Assembly: GCA_015655335.1 (NCBI GenBank)
Contig: JAATFF010000106.1
Coordinates: forward strand, 1 to 64,000
Length of the DNA: 64,000 bases
Reading direction: 5' to 3'
Source: Lysobacterales bacterium
GTDB taxonomy: Bacteria > Pseudomonadota > Gammaproteobacteria > Xanthomonadales > Rhodanobacteraceae
Below, in pieces: positions 1-9,304 of this stretch; the first letter of the stretch is position 1, and the number at the start of each line of letters is the position of its first letter. Below the pieces are notes generated by a model that saw only the letters and a program-made list of their open reading frames with translations, made no database searches and was not told the DNA's origin. Both the position numbers and the translations under genes were made by a program.

Positions 1-66
1 AAAAGAAACAAGGGGGGGGGGGTTTTGTTTTCCTTCCCCCCCCCACGGGGGAGAGGAGGGGGGGGA
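1..66. other. Low-complexity G/C homopolymer runs at window edge
   Basis: Runs of 12 G, 9 C and several G-rich blocks interrupted by T and A occur in the first 66 bases and nowhere else in the window. They encode nothing recognisable. This looks like low-quality sequence at a contig end rather than biology, but only read data could decide. Confidence 0.6.
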
Positions 67-132
67 GGCGTCACGCTTGCGAAAACAGCTATTCAGAACG
101 CAGATCAAACGATGTATCACCTCGCAAGAATG

Positions 133-170
133 GCCCCTCATCCCGGCCTTCTCCCCTAAGGGAGAAGGAG
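133..170. repeat. REP-like inverted repeat downstream of fliA
   Basis: A 9-bp perfect stem (CCTTCTCCC / GGGAGAAGG, 147-168) with a 4-nt loop sits next to a CCCCTCATCCCGG block. Palindromes of this style are common dispersed intergenic repeats in xanthomonads and pseudomonads (general knowledge, not searched here). It lies about 40 bp past the fliA stop and could act as a transcript end, but it has no clear T-run. Confidence 0.5.
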
Positions 171-204
171 TGAATGCGCGGCATCCCTTTCGTTCTCGCT
201 CCTT

Positions 205-942
205 CTATTCATCACGCCAATCGCCCATACGGGCGCGCAGCCTTACCAATGCCTGACCGTGGATCTGACACACGCGCGATTCCGTCACGCCGAGCACCAG
301 GCCGATTTCCTTGAGGTTCAATTCCTGTTCGTAGTACAGGGACATCACCAGTTGTTCGCGCTTGGGCAGCGTGCTGATCGCTTCGGCCAACGCCTCGCGC
401 AAGTCGCCCTGCTCGATGCTGTCTTGCGGACCGAGGCTGTCGTTATCGGCCACGTCCAGCGCACTGCCTTCGCCGCCCTCGCCGTCATCGGGCGCGGTCA
501 AGCTGAGCAGCCGCGCACCGGTCGCGTCGGCCAGTACCTGGTGATACTCCTCGGCGCTGATGCCCAGTCGTTTCATCACTTCGGCGCTTTCGGCGTCCGC
601 ACCGGTTTCGTTTTCGATCTGCCGCACGACTTCGGCCACTTCGCGGACCTTGCGATGCACCGAACGGGGAGTCCAATCGGTGCGCCGCAATTCGTCCAGC
701 ATCGCGCCGCGTATGCGGATACCCGCGTACGTTTCGAAGCTGGCCGCGCGGTCGGTCGTAAAATTTCGCGCTGCTTCCAACAAACCGATCATGCCTGCCT
801 GCACTAAATCTCCTACGTCAACGCTCGGTGGCAGTCGTCCCATCAAGTGATAAGCAATGCGCCGCACGAGCGGTGCATGCTTGCGCACCAATTGGTCCGC
901 GTCCTCGCGCTGCAGCTGCAGATATTCCGAAGCCACATTCAT
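205..942 (-). CDS. fliA: RNA polymerase sigma factor FliA (sigma28)
   Basis: Sigma28 directs RNA polymerase to late flagellar promoters and is held inactive by FlgM. The 245-aa product shows region 2 near the N-terminus (DVGDLVQAGMIGLLEAARNF, then SFETYAGIRIRGAMLDELR) and a region 4 helix-turn-helix at the C-terminus (LKEIGLVLGVTESRVCQIHG). The ORF track starts 31 codons earlier. I chose the internal ATG (MNVASEYLQL) because it is preceded by GGTGGTGA and begins 1 nt past the fleN stop; the extension would overlap fleN and is arginine-rich shadow sequence. It is the last gene of the flhF-fleN-fliA run. Its expected targets in this window are the fliC, cheV and flgM promoters. Confidence 0.96.
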   Translation of the reverse strand: MNVASEYLQLQREDADQLVRKHAPLVRRIAYHLMGRLPPSVDVGDLVQAGMIGLLEAARNFTTDRAASFETYAGIRIRGAMLDELRRTDWTPRSVHRKVREVAEVVRQIENETGADAESAEVMKRLGISAEEYHQVLADATGARLLSLTAPDDGEGGEGSALDVADNDSLGPQDSIEQGDLREALAEAISTLPKREQLVMSLYYEQELNLKEIGLVLGVTESRVCQIHGQALVRLRARMGDWRDE

Positions 943-943
943 G

Positions 944-1885
944 TCACCACCCCGCAGCCGGCACGCTCTGGCCGCTGAAAAAGGCAATACGTCCGAGATC
1001 CGGGTACGCGGGTTCTCCCCATGTATCGACCGCACCCGCCAATTGCTTGAATCCGATCGCCGCGCGACTGGATGGCCACAAATCGACCACCGCGCCCTGG
1101 CGACGGATCGCCTGCCGCAACCATTCGTCGTGCGGCACCATGCCCATGTAGTCGAGCGCTATGTCGAGGAAGCGTCCGCATACACGCGCCAGTTTTTCGT
1201 AAAGTTTTTTCGCGTCGGAGGCCTGGCGCACCATGTTGGCGACGATGTGGAAGCGCCGTACGCCGAAATCGTGCGCAAGGATCTTGATCAGTGCGTAGGC
1301 ATCGGTGAGCGATGTCAGCTCGTCGCACACCACGATCAGCACGTCGTCGGCCGCGGCGGCAAACATCGCCACATTGTCGGCCACGCCCGCGGCGGTATCG
1401 ACGACGAGGAATTCCGGCGGCTGAATCAATTCGTCGAAGGAGCGAATCACTGCCGCATGCTCGCCATTGCCCATCTTGGCCAATCGGCGCACACCCGAAC
1501 CGCCCGGAATCACTCTCAAGCCGTTTTGCGCGGGCATGATCAGGTCCTGCAGCGTGCAGTGCCCTTCGAGCATGTGCCCGACGTGCCGCACCGGCGTCAG
1601 GCCGAGTTGTACGTCGATGTTGGCAACGCCCATGTCGGCATCGAGCAACATCACGTCGCGGCCGGCCATGGCCATGCTCATCGCCAGGTTGACCGCCACG
1701 GTAGTTTTGCCGACACCGCCCTTGCCGCCGGCGACGGCAATCGTCCGCGTCGTGCGTCGCGCAGGCGCGGTTATCTTCAGATTCGCCGCCTGATGAAACA
1801 CCGGAGAAACGTCACGGTGCATCTGCGCGGGAGAAAACAGATTTTGCAAGCCTGCTGCTTGATTCACTTGCAATGCCTCGCTCAT
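944..1885 (-). CDS. fleN: MinD-like ATPase FleN (FlhG), flagellar number regulator
   Basis: FleN/FlhG limits polar flagellum number by antagonising FleQ and acting with FlhF. The 313-aa protein carries the deviant Walker A motif GGKGGVGKT (about residues 53-61), the switch-like LLDADMGVANIDVQLGL, and VDTAAGV. Residues 8-16 read NQAAGLQNL, close to the DQAxxLR helix by which FlhG stimulates the FlhF GTPase. The start overlaps the flhF stop by 4 nt (ATGA), and fliA follows after 1 nt, so the three are probably co-translated. The family also includes other ParA/MinD ATPases, but the neighbours settle the assignment. Confidence 0.95.
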   Translation of the reverse strand: MSEALQVNQAAGLQNLFSPAQMHRDVSPVFHQAANLKITAPARRTTRTIAVAGGKGGVGKTTVAVNLAMSMAMAGRDVMLLDADMGVANIDVQLGLTPVRHVGHMLEGHCTLQDLIMPAQNGLRVIPGGSGVRRLAKMGNGEHAAVIRSFDELIQPPEFLVVDTAAGVADNVAMFAAAADDVLIVVCDELTSLTDAYALIKILAHDFGVRRFHIVANMVRQASDAKKLYEKLARVCGRFLDIALDYMGMVPHDEWLRQAIRRQGAVVDLWPSSRAAIGFKQLAGAVDTWGEPAYPDLGRIAFFSGQSVPAAGW

Positions 1886-3198
1886 AGACTCGCCACTGCC
1901 AGGCCGAAACGTTCGGCCATATCGAGATCCTCAGCGGCCGGACCCAGCCGCCGCTGTGTTTGCGCCGCACGGCACACCAGCACGCGCGCGTCGGCGGCGC
2001 TGATGTCTTCGGGTACGCGCTGTCCGTCGGTGGTGCAATCCAACGGCAGTCGATGGCGGATCAGTACCGACAGCACGCCGCCCAGGCTGGGCGCTTCATC
2101 GAGCTTGGTGGCAATGCACGCGCTAGGCTGCAACGGCAGATACGCGCGCACCGATTCATCCAGAGCCGATGCTTGTGCGTTGGCCGCCAGCACCAGGCAT
2201 GCACGCAACTTTGCGGTGCCGTGCGTACCGGCGTCGCGCAGCACGTCCATCTGTTGTTGCAGACGCGGATCGTTGCCGGATACGCCGGCGGTATCGACCA
2301 GCACGGTGTGGTGATCGCGCAGCAAGTGCAGCGTCTGCGCCAGACCGGCAGCGTCGTAGGCGGGATACACGCGCACGCCGAGCAAACGACCGTAGTGCTC
2401 CAACTGTGCGGCAGCGCCGATGCGATAGTGATCGGTGCTGACCAAAGCCACTTTGGCCGGCCCATGATTCATCACGGCGCAAGCGGCGAGCTTGGCGATG
2501 GTCGTGGTTTTGCCGACGCCGGTCGGACCGACCAGCGCGGTGACACCACCGCTATCGGCCAGACGGCGTCCGCTGACTTTCAGGCTGCGGCTAAGCAAGC
2601 CCAGCGGAAGATAACGCGCCTGATCCGCGTTGAGATGTTCGGGCAATTCGTCGATCAGCTGGCGCGCCACGTCGGTATCGATGCCCAGGCGGCTCATGTC
2701 GCGCAGAACGCGGGCGCGCATCGGACTGCGGCGTTCCATGTCGTTCCAGGCCAGACTGGAGAGTTGCTGTTCAAGCAATTGACGCAGGCCACCCAGCTCG
2801 GTGCGCATGCGGGCCGTTTCCAGCACGCTCTGCTCCACGATCGGCTGCAGCGTGGCGATCTCGCTCGGCGGCACCGGCATCGGCGGCGGCGGTGCGGCCA
2901 CGCGCGTTTCCTTGATCGGTTCTTTCGCGACATCTTTGGCGATGTCTTTCATGCGTTCTTTGGGTGTCTCTTTGACGACGTCCTTCTCCTTCACCGGCGG
3001 CCTCGACGCTTCCGGCGCGGGGGAGCTTTGGCGCACCGCTTCGCGCATCAGCGATTCGTCATAGTCGACGGCCGCGATGATCTCGATGCCTTCTTCGAGG
3101 CGGCGCGTGGAGAGAATCACCGCATCGGCACCCTGCTCCGCGCGCACATCGCGCATGGCCTGGCGCATATCCGATGCCAGGAAACGTTTGATCTTCAT
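1882..3198 (-). CDS. flhF: SRP-type GTPase FlhF, polar flagellar placement
   Basis: FlhF is a signal-recognition-particle-type GTPase that marks the pole for flagellar assembly. The 438-aa protein starts with MKIKRFLASDMRQAM, the usual FlhF beginning, so the upstream 66 codons of the track ORF are rejected. A basic/acidic/proline-rich linker spans about residues 60-112 and is followed by the NG GTPase domain with P-loop GPTGVGKT (224-231), the DTAGVSGNDPR switch and TKLDEA. It overlaps fleN by 4 nt. The 252-bp gap to flhA contains a strong inverted repeat, so flhF-fleN-fliA may form its own unit. I could not identify a promoter for it. Confidence 0.95.
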   Translation of the reverse strand: MKIKRFLASDMRQAMRDVRAEQGADAVILSTRRLEEGIEIIAAVDYDESLMREAVRQSSPAPEASRPPVKEKDVVKETPKERMKDIAKDVAKEPIKETRVAAPPPPMPVPPSEIATLQPIVEQSVLETARMRTELGGLRQLLEQQLSSLAWNDMERRSPMRARVLRDMSRLGIDTDVARQLIDELPEHLNADQARYLPLGLLSRSLKVSGRRLADSGGVTALVGPTGVGKTTTIAKLAACAVMNHGPAKVALVSTDHYRIGAAAQLEHYGRLLGVRVYPAYDAAGLAQTLHLLRDHHTVLVDTAGVSGNDPRLQQQMDVLRDAGTHGTAKLRACLVLAANAQASALDESVRAYLPLQPSACIATKLDEAPSLGGVLSVLIRHRLPLDCTTDGQRVPEDISAADARVLVCRAAQTQRRLGPAAEDLDMAERFGLAVASL

Positions 3199-3317
3199 GA
3201 ATGACTCCAGGCGTCGGCGACGGATATCGCGTGTGCGAGAGCTTTTGTTTTCACGCTGATATCGATCATTCGATGCTCCAAGACTTATCTGTCGCCCAAC
3301 CGCTGTTCGTATTCGAT

Positions 3318-3350
3318 GTAGCAAAAAGTGCGTCCTGCACTTTTTGCTAC
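3318..3350. repeat. Perfect 14-bp inverted repeat between flhA and flhF
   Basis: Two arms (GTAGCAAAAAGTGC and its exact reverse complement) are separated by a 5-nt loop. The right arm contains five T on the plus strand and the left arm five A, so transcripts from either strand form the same hairpin. It lies 101 bp beyond the flhA stop and 120 bp before the flhF start. It may end or attenuate the fliL-flhA transcript before flhF, or be a dispersed repeat. There is no T-run after the stem on the minus strand. Confidence 0.7.
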
Positions 3351-3413
3351 TCGTCCAATCCAGCAACGCTGGCTTGGACTCCGATGAATCGATCACTTCG
3401 TGCTCGATTCACG

Positions 3414-3432
3414 GCGGATCCTCCTGATCCGC
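3414..3432 (-). terminator. Short hairpin just after flhA
   Basis: GCGGATC and GATCCGC form a 7-bp stem with a 5-nt loop, ending 19 nt past the flhA stop. There is no T-run, so intrinsic termination is uncertain; it may be an mRNA 3'-end protecting structure. Confidence 0.3.
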
Positions 3433-3450
3433 GCGCTTCCAGCTTTGCTG

Positions 3451-5541
3451 TCAGCGCCCGATCGCTTGTACAAGTCGCACACGGCGGTTGTCGGGCACCT
3501 CGTTGTAAGCAAGCACATGCAGGTTCTGCGCCACGTGGCGAGTGAATCGCGCCAGCCACGGACGCAGTTGCGGCTGCACCAACATCACCGCCGGTTCGCC
3601 ATTCGCCTCCTGCCGCCGCGTCGCCTCGGCCACGCTTTGTTGCAGGCGATCTGCGAGCCCCGGCTCTACCGCCGCACCTGCCGCACCACTGCTCGATAGG
3701 GATCCGAGCAAGATCTGTTCCAACTCCGGAGCGAGCGTCAGAACGGGGATTTCCGTGCCTAAACCCGCGATTTCCTGGACGATCTGGCGACCCAGCGCGA
3801 CGCGCACATAGGCGGTCAAGGCGCCGGGATCCTGACTCTGCCCCGCGTGCTCCGCCAAAGACTCGACGATGCTGCGCATGTTGCGGATCGGCACCCGTTC
3901 GGCGAGCAGGTTTTGCAGCACTTTCACCACCACGCCCAGCGAAAGGCGCTTGGGAACGAGGTCCTCGACCAGCTTCGGCGCGCTCTGCGCCAAGCGGTCG
4001 AGCAATTGCTGGACGTCCTGGTGACCCAGCAGCTCGTGCGCGTGGTTTTGCAGGATGTGCGAGAGATGCGTGGCGATCACCGTCGCCGGATCGACCACGG
4101 TGTAACCCAGCGCCTGTGCGTGATCGCGCTGGTTGTTCTCGATCCACACCGCTTCCAGCCCGAACGCCGGATCGCACGTAGCGACACCTTGCAAGGTGCC
4201 ATGCACGCGCCCCGGATTGATCGCCATATGGCGCTCGCTATAAACCTCCGCCTCGCCCATCGGCACGCCCATCAAGGAGATGCGATAGGTATTGGGACCT
4301 AAGTCGAGGTTGTCGCGAATATGCACCGCGGCGACCAGGAAACCCAACTCCTGCGACAACTTGCGGCGCACCGATTTGATCCGCGCCATCAATTCGCCGC
4401 CCTGGTTCTTGTCCACCAGCGGAATCAGTCGATAACCCACTTCCAGGCCGACCGGATCGACGCTGGCGACATCTTCCCAACCCAATTCCAGCCGCTCGGC
4501 GCTGGTCGGCGCCGGTAACGCTTCGGCCGATGCTTTCGCCATGCGCTCCTTGGTTTCGTGCTCGCGGCGAACCATCAGCCACGCCGATCCGCCGCACGCA
4601 GCGGCCAGCAACAAGAAAGCGATGTTCGGCATGCCGGGAATCAGGCCCATCACCGTCAACACCACACCGGCCACCGCCAGCGCGCGCGGCTGCGCGAACA
4701 CCTGCCCCACCATCTGCTTGCCCATGTCTTGCGACTTGGACACGCGCGTGACGATGATGGCGGTGGCGATCGACAACATCAGCGAAGGAACCTGCGCGAC
4801 CAGGCCGTCGCCGATGGTCAGCAAGGTATAGGTACGTGCCGCCTCCGCTGCCGTCAGACCGTGTTGCAGAATGCCGACAAAGAAACCGCCGACGATATTG
4901 ATCACCAGGATCAGGATGCCGGCCGTCGCGTCGCCGCGCACGAACTTGGATGCGCCGTCCATCGAGCCGTAGAAATCCGCTTCTTCGCGCACTTCCTGTC
5001 GGCGCTCGCGGGCCTGTTCCTGGGTGAGGAGGCCGGCGTTGAGATCGGCATCGATCGCCATCTGCTTGCCGGGCATCGAATCGAGGGTGAAGCGTGCGGT
5101 GACTTCCGATACGCGTGTGGCGCCCTTGGTGATCACCACGAAGTTGATGATGGTCAGGATGGCGAACACCACCAGGCCCACGGCGAAGTTGCCGCCGATC
5201 ACGAACTCGCCGAAGGCTTCGATCACCTTGCCGGCGGCGCCGGGGCCATCGTGGCCATGCAGCAGCACGACGCGGGTGGAGGCGATATTCAGCGCCAGTC
5301 GCAGCAAGGTTCCCATCAGCACCACGGTGGGAAACGCGGCGAATTCTAGCGGCCGCATCACGTACACCACCGCCAGCAGGATCACCAGCGACAAGGCGAT
5401 GTTGAAGCTGAAAAGAATATCCAGCACAAACGGCGGCAGCGGCAGCATCAGCATCGCCAACATGGCGAGCATTACGATAGGCGCACCCGCGCCGCGTCGG
5501 CTGGCTTGCTTGAAGGTATCGAAAACGCTTGCTGTGGCCAT
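3451..5541 (-). CDS. flhA: Flagellar export gate protein FlhA
   Basis: FlhA forms the nonameric inner-membrane export gate ring of the flagellar type III secretion apparatus and binds chaperone-substrate complexes through its cytoplasmic half. The 696-aa product has the usual two-part layout: about eight membrane segments in residues 20-320 (for example PIVMLAMLAMLMLPLPPFVL) and a soluble C-terminal domain. Family hallmarks include MRPLEFAAFPTVVLMGTLLR, VVITKGATRVSEVTARFTLD and the DADLNAGL loop. It follows flhB after 17 nt at the end of the fliL-flhA run. Confidence 0.97.
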   Translation of the reverse strand: MATASVFDTFKQASRRGAGAPIVMLAMLAMLMLPLPPFVLDILFSFNIALSLVILLAVVYVMRPLEFAAFPTVVLMGTLLRLALNIASTRVVLLHGHDGPGAAGKVIEAFGEFVIGGNFAVGLVVFAILTIINFVVITKGATRVSEVTARFTLDSMPGKQMAIDADLNAGLLTQEQARERRQEVREEADFYGSMDGASKFVRGDATAGILILVINIVGGFFVGILQHGLTAAEAARTYTLLTIGDGLVAQVPSLMLSIATAIIVTRVSKSQDMGKQMVGQVFAQPRALAVAGVVLTVMGLIPGMPNIAFLLLAAACGGSAWLMVRREHETKERMAKASAEALPAPTSAERLELGWEDVASVDPVGLEVGYRLIPLVDKNQGGELMARIKSVRRKLSQELGFLVAAVHIRDNLDLGPNTYRISLMGVPMGEAEVYSERHMAINPGRVHGTLQGVATCDPAFGLEAVWIENNQRDHAQALGYTVVDPATVIATHLSHILQNHAHELLGHQDVQQLLDRLAQSAPKLVEDLVPKRLSLGVVVKVLQNLLAERVPIRNMRSIVESLAEHAGQSQDPGALTAYVRVALGRQIVQEIAGLGTEIPVLTLAPELEQILLGSLSSSGAAGAAVEPGLADRLQQSVAEATRRQEANGEPAVMLVQPQLRPWLARFTRHVAQNLHVLAYNEVPDNRRVRLVQAIGR

Positions 5542-5558
5542 ACGGAGTGCCTTGAGAA

Positions 5559-6698
5559 TTACGTTTCGCGGTAACGGCCCTGAAGCTCGGGATCGACGTC
5601 CGGCTTAGGTACCGAAGGAGCAGGCCCGCCACGTTCGACGGCCTGTTTCAACTGATAGACATAGGCAAGGATCTGCGCGACCGCCACGTACAACGCGGCC
5701 GGGATTTCATGGCCCAGATCGGTGGTGGCGTACAGCGCGCGCGCCAGCGGCGGCGCCTCGACCAAGGGAATGTTGTGCGCGGACGCCACCAGGCGAATCT
5801 GCTGCGCCAGGATATCGACGCCCTTGGCGACGACGCGCGGCGCGCGCATGCGCGCATCGTCATAGCGCAACGCCACCGCGAAGTGCGTCGGGTTCACCAC
5901 GATCACATCGGCCTTGGGTACGTCCTGGATCATCCGTCGGCGCGCCAATTGCTGCTGCATCTGGCGGATGCGACCCTTCATCTGCGGATTGCCCTCGGTA
6001 TCCTTGTGCTCGTCCTTCACTTCTTGTTTGGACATGCGATGGCGACGTCCGAAGTCGAAGCGCTGCCACACCGCGTCGATGCCGCCGATAACACCCAGCA
6101 CCACCGCAAACAACAAGCTTGCGTGCGCAACCAGCGATAGCGACTGCCCGACACCGGCACCGATCGCCTCGCCGCCGGTCGCCATGACCGACGCTTCGTC
6201 GTGGCGCAGCAGCAACACCAGCGCGCCACCGATGAAGAGAACCTTGATGAGCGATTTGGCCAGCTCGATCAGTCCGTTGAGCGAAAACAACCGGCCGAAA
6301 CCGGCGATGGGATCGAGCCGCTCGAACTTCGGTATCAATGCTTCCGAACTGAAATTGAGGCCACCAATCGCCACAGTAGAACCGACAGCGGCCACGAGTG
6401 TTACCGCGAAGATCGGCGTCAATAGCGCTAGAACCTCGCGCATCACCGCGCCCAGCACTTGCGATGTCAGGTGATCGCTGAACAGCGCTTCGCGCGAGTA
6501 GCCCATGCCAAGCGCGTAAATGTGTTGCATGTGCGCGTACATGGCCGAGCTGCCTGACATCAACATCACCGCGCCCGCCAGCACGACCATGGCGCCGGAC
6601 AGATCGCGCGAGCGAGGAACCTCACCTTTATCGCGGGCTTCCTGAAGGCGTTTTTCCGACGCTTGTTCGGTGCGATCTTCATTTTCGGTATCGGCCAT
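5559..6698 (-). CDS. flhB: Flagellar export switch protein FlhB
   Basis: FlhB completes the export gate and switches substrate class from rod/hook to filament after FliK senses hook length. The 379-aa protein begins with the typical charged segment (TEQASEKRLQEARDKGEVPRS), has four hydrophobic segments, and carries the self-cleavage motif NPTH at residues 269-272 (VIVVNPTHFAVALRY). It sits between fliR (9 nt gap) and flhA. Length and motifs are normal, so switching should be intact. Confidence 0.97.
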   Translation of the reverse strand: MADTENEDRTEQASEKRLQEARDKGEVPRSRDLSGAMVVLAGAVMLMSGSSAMYAHMQHIYALGMGYSREALFSDHLTSQVLGAVMREVLALLTPIFAVTLVAAVGSTVAIGGLNFSSEALIPKFERLDPIAGFGRLFSLNGLIELAKSLIKVLFIGGALVLLLRHDEASVMATGGEAIGAGVGQSLSLVAHASLLFAVVLGVIGGIDAVWQRFDFGRRHRMSKQEVKDEHKDTEGNPQMKGRIRQMQQQLARRRMIQDVPKADVIVVNPTHFAVALRYDDARMRAPRVVAKGVDILAQQIRLVASAHNIPLVEAPPLARALYATTDLGHEIPAALYVAVAQILAYVYQLKQAVERGGPAPSVPKPDVDPELQGRYRET

Positions 6699-6707
6699 GG
6701 CTCCTCC

Positions 6708-7475
6708 TCAGAACCCGGCCAGGTGTTGCATCAAACTCCATCCTGCGGTCTGCAACGCGCTGTACGCGCTGGCAAGTCCGCGCATGGCCAGCCACAACGC
6801 GATAAACCCCATGCAGATGCTGATCGGAAAACCGACCGCGAACAGATTCATCGACGGCGATGCGCGACTGGTTGCCGCGAAACCGATGTTCACCAACAGC
6901 AGCGCCGTCATCGCCGGCAACGCCACGCGCAGCGCACCCGAGAACAGATCGCCGCCTGCCATCACGATGGCGAACATGGATTTCTCATCGATGCCGGTCG
7001 CGCCGGGCGGCAGGCCGCGGAAGCTGTCGGCCAACAGCGAAATCACTTGCAGATGACCATTCATGGCCAGGAACAGCAACGTCACCATCACCAGATAGAA
7101 CTGACCCAGCACGGGCACCGTGGTATTGCTGGTGGGGTTCACCAATTCGGCAAAACCCAGGCCCATGCTTTGGCCGATCAGGATGCCGCCATAGGAAACT
7201 GCTTGGAAAATCAGCTGCAACACAAAACCGATGCTGCCGCCGATCAACACTTGCGACACCATCGTGGCCGCGCCGGTCGCACTGAACAGATCCATTTGCG
7301 TCGGCGCCAGCGGCGACAGCACCACCGTAAGCATCACGATGATGGCGACGCGAATACGCGCCGGTATCACCATGGCGCTGAAAATCGGCGCGATCATGCA
7401 CAGGCCGCCCACGCGACCCAACGCCCACAGCATGCCGGACACCCAATAGATCAGCGCCGACATCTGCACATTCAT
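6708..7475 (-). CDS. fliR: Flagellar export apparatus protein FliR
   Basis: FliR is a core export-channel membrane protein that assembles with FliP and FliQ. The track ORF (340 aa) runs back through fliQ; the real start is [14 protein letters not shown], whose ATG overlaps the fliQ stop by 4 nt, giving 255 aa. Several long hydrophobic helices are visible (IRVAIIVMLTVVLSPLAP, FYLVMVTLLFLAMNGH, PISICMGFIALWLAM). The conserved FliR stretch GGILIGQSMGLGFAELVNP is present. Confidence 0.95.
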   Translation of the reverse strand: MNVQMSALIYWVSGMLWALGRVGGLCMIAPIFSAMVIPARIRVAIIVMLTVVLSPLAPTQMDLFSATGAATMVSQVLIGGSIGFVLQLIFQAVSYGGILIGQSMGLGFAELVNPTSNTTVPVLGQFYLVMVTLLFLAMNGHLQVISLLADSFRGLPPGATGIDEKSMFAIVMAGGDLFSGALRVALPAMTALLLVNIGFAATSRASPSMNLFAVGFPISICMGFIALWLAMRGLASAYSALQTAGWSLMQHLAGF

Positions 7476-7741
7476 TTGATCGCCCCCGGCAAGCCGACGA
7501 TGATGTCGTGCGTGAATTGAATCAGGGTGCGCAACATCCACGGCCCCACCAGCAGACCGACCACCGCCATCGCGAGAAGCTTGGGAATGAAGCTCAGCGT
7601 CATCTCGTGAATTTGCGTAGCTGCCTGGATGATGCCGACCAGCAAACCCACCAGCAGCGCGGTCAGCAACAACGGCGCGGCAACGATCATCGCCACATAG
7701 AGCGCGTGTTGGCCGAAGTTGATCACCCACTCCGGCGTCAT
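7472..7741 (-). CDS. fliQ: Flagellar export apparatus protein FliQ
   Basis: This 89-aa two-helix membrane protein is part of the FliPQR channel. Two hydrophobic stretches ([21 protein letters not shown] and [17 protein letters not shown]) flank the conserved [18 protein letters not shown] turn that gates the pore. It overlaps fliP by 4 nt at the start and fliR by 4 nt at the end. Confidence 0.95.
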   Translation of the reverse strand: MTPEWVINFGQHALYVAMIVAAPLLLTALLVGLLVGIIQAATQIHEMTLSFIPKLLAMAVVGLLVGPWMLRTLIQFTHDIIVGLPGAIK

Positions 7742-8562
7742 GTGTAGAAACTCCCCGCCAGCGTGCCGATCAACAGCGACCAGCCGTCGACCATCACGAA
7801 CAACATGATCTTGAACGGCAGCGAGATGATCGACGGCGACACCATCGCCATACCCATCGACATCAGCACGCTGGCCACCACCACGTCGATCACCAGGAAC
7901 GGGATGAAGAGCAGAAAGCCCATCTGGAACGCGGTCTTCAGCTCACTGGTGACGAAGGCCGGCATCGCCACACGAAACGGCACGTCTTCCTTGCTCGCAT
8001 AGGGCTGCTCTTTGGCGAGATGGGTGAACAGCTGCAAATCGGCATCACGCGTCTGATCGAGCATGAAGTGCTTGAAGGGCGCCGCCGCTGCGGGAATCGC
8101 ATTCTCGGCGCTCATCTGGTGATCCATGTACGGCTTGATGCCATCCTGATAAGCACGGCTGAGCACCGGCGACATCACGAACATGGTCAGAAACAGCGCC
8201 AGTCCCAGCAACACCTGGTTGGGTGGCGTGGACTGCGTGGCGAGCGCCTGGCGCAGAAAACTCAGGACGATGATGATGCGCGTGAACGACGTCATCATCA
8301 GCAGCACCGCCGGTAACATGGTGAGCACCGTCATCAGTGCGACTACTTGCAGCGACAAACTCCAGTTTTGGCCGGCACCCGCGTTTTGCACGGTCAGGAC
8401 GGGAATACCGGCCGATTGCGAAATAGGTGCGATCGGTGCAATCGACGTTATCGCCGAAGAGGTCGGGCTGGAGGTAGTCGTGGTGGTGGTCGCCGCATGC
8501 GCACCCACGGACATCAGCGCGAACAGGAACACGACGAGCCATCGGCGCAGCATCGTCTTCAT
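7738..8562 (-). CDS. fliP: Flagellar export apparatus protein FliP
   Basis: FliP is the main subunit of the FliPQR export channel. The 274-aa precursor has an N-terminal signal-like segment ([16 protein letters not shown]), a Thr/Ser-rich stretch, then the conserved core: [35 protein letters not shown], and SSGMAMVSP-like sequence near the end ([20 protein letters not shown]). It overlaps fliO and fliQ by 4 nt each. Confidence 0.96.
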   Translation of the reverse strand: MKTMLRRWLVVFLFALMSVGAHAATTTTTTSSPTSSAITSIAPIAPISQSAGIPVLTVQNAGAGQNWSLSLQVVALMTVLTMLPAVLLMMTSFTRIIIVLSFLRQALATQSTPPNQVLLGLALFLTMFVMSPVLSRAYQDGIKPYMDHQMSAENAIPAAAAPFKHFMLDQTRDADLQLFTHLAKEQPYASKEDVPFRVAMPAFVTSELKTAFQMGFLLFIPFLVIDVVVASVLMSMGMAMVSPSIISLPFKIMLFVMVDGWSLLIGTLAGSFYT

Positions 8563-8945
8563 GATTTTCGCCCCAGGCGGCCAAGCAATTCCGCGAAAGG
8601 CGTAACGGCAACAGGCTTCGGCGCCTCTTCCACCGGCAGCGTGCCTTCGTACACATGCAAGGCGCGTACACCGCCCGCACCGACACCGACCAACAAACGC
8701 TTGCCATCCGCTTCAATCAGCAACACGCGCTCGCGTGCACTGATCGGCATGGTTTCGATACAGCGCAACCGACGTCCGCCGATGAACTGGCGCGACTGCA
8801 GGCGCCTGGTCAACCAACCGGCGGCGAAGATCAGCACCACAATGCCGCCGAGGCTCAGCACCACGCGAATGAGTTCGCCGGTCACGTTGATATCGGGCAC
8901 GCTCACCATCGGTGCGCGCGCCAGCAGGGCCAGAGCAAGGCTCAT
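8559..8945 (-). CDS. fliO: Flagellar biosynthesis protein FliO
   Basis: FliO is a small membrane protein that helps FliP assemble. The 128-aa product has one clear membrane helix ([18 protein letters not shown], about residues 28-45) followed by a basic segment and a small cytoplasmic beta-rich domain ([27 protein letters not shown]). Sequence conservation in this family is low; the position between fliN and fliP with 4-nt overlaps on both sides supports the call. Confidence 0.9.
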   Translation of the reverse strand: MSLALALLARAPMVSVPDINVTGELIRVVLSLGGIVVLIFAAGWLTRRLQSRQFIGGRRLRCIETMPISARERVLLIEADGKRLLVGVGAGGVRALHVYEGTLPVEEAPKPVAVTPFAELLGRLGRKS

Positions 8946-9304
8946 CGCAGTTTCCGTACCCGTTCGGCGGGACTGATCACATCAGTCAGTCGAATACCGA
9001 ACTTCTCGTTGATCACCACCACTTCGCCGTGCGCCACCAGGGTGCCGTTGACGAATACATCCAGCGGCTCGCCCGCGGCGCGATCCAGTTCCACCACCGA
9101 GCCCTGGTTGAGCTGCAACAGGTTGCGGATGCTGATGCGCGTGCGGCCGACTTCCATGGCCAGCGTGACCGGCACATCGAGAATCATGTCGAGACTGACG
9201 TCGGCCGTCTCGCCCGCACCTTCATTCAAGGTATCGAACTCAAGGCGCTGTTCGCCGTTCTTGGCAGCCTGAGTGCTCAGTGCGTTTTCGGAGCTCTGGT
9301 TCAT
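8942..9304 (-). CDS. fliN: Flagellar motor switch protein FliN
   Basis: FliN forms the lower C-ring with FliM and FliG and sets rotation direction. The 120-aa product has a short acidic leader and a single SpoA domain (VSLDMILDVPVTLAMEVGRTR ... LLQLNQGSVVELDRAAGEPLDV ... GEVVVINEKFGIRLTDV). Its length fits a normal single-domain FliN. It overlaps fliM and fliO by 4 nt each. Confidence 0.97.
   Translation of the reverse strand: MNQSSENALSTQAAKNGEQRLEFDTLNEGAGETADVSLDMILDVPVTLAMEVGRTRISIRNLLQLNQGSVVELDRAAGEPLDVFVNGTLVAHGEVVVINEKFGIRLTDVISPAERVRKLR

Noticed and set aside
857-2314. 485-aa plus-strand ORF opposite fleN and flhF
   Set aside because: Shadow ORF: His/Arg/Ala-rich composition, no domain, fully overlaps two well-supported genes.
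4238-5632. 464-aa minus-strand ORF within flhA
   Set aside because: Alternate-frame shadow of flhA rich in Arg/Gly with no domain.
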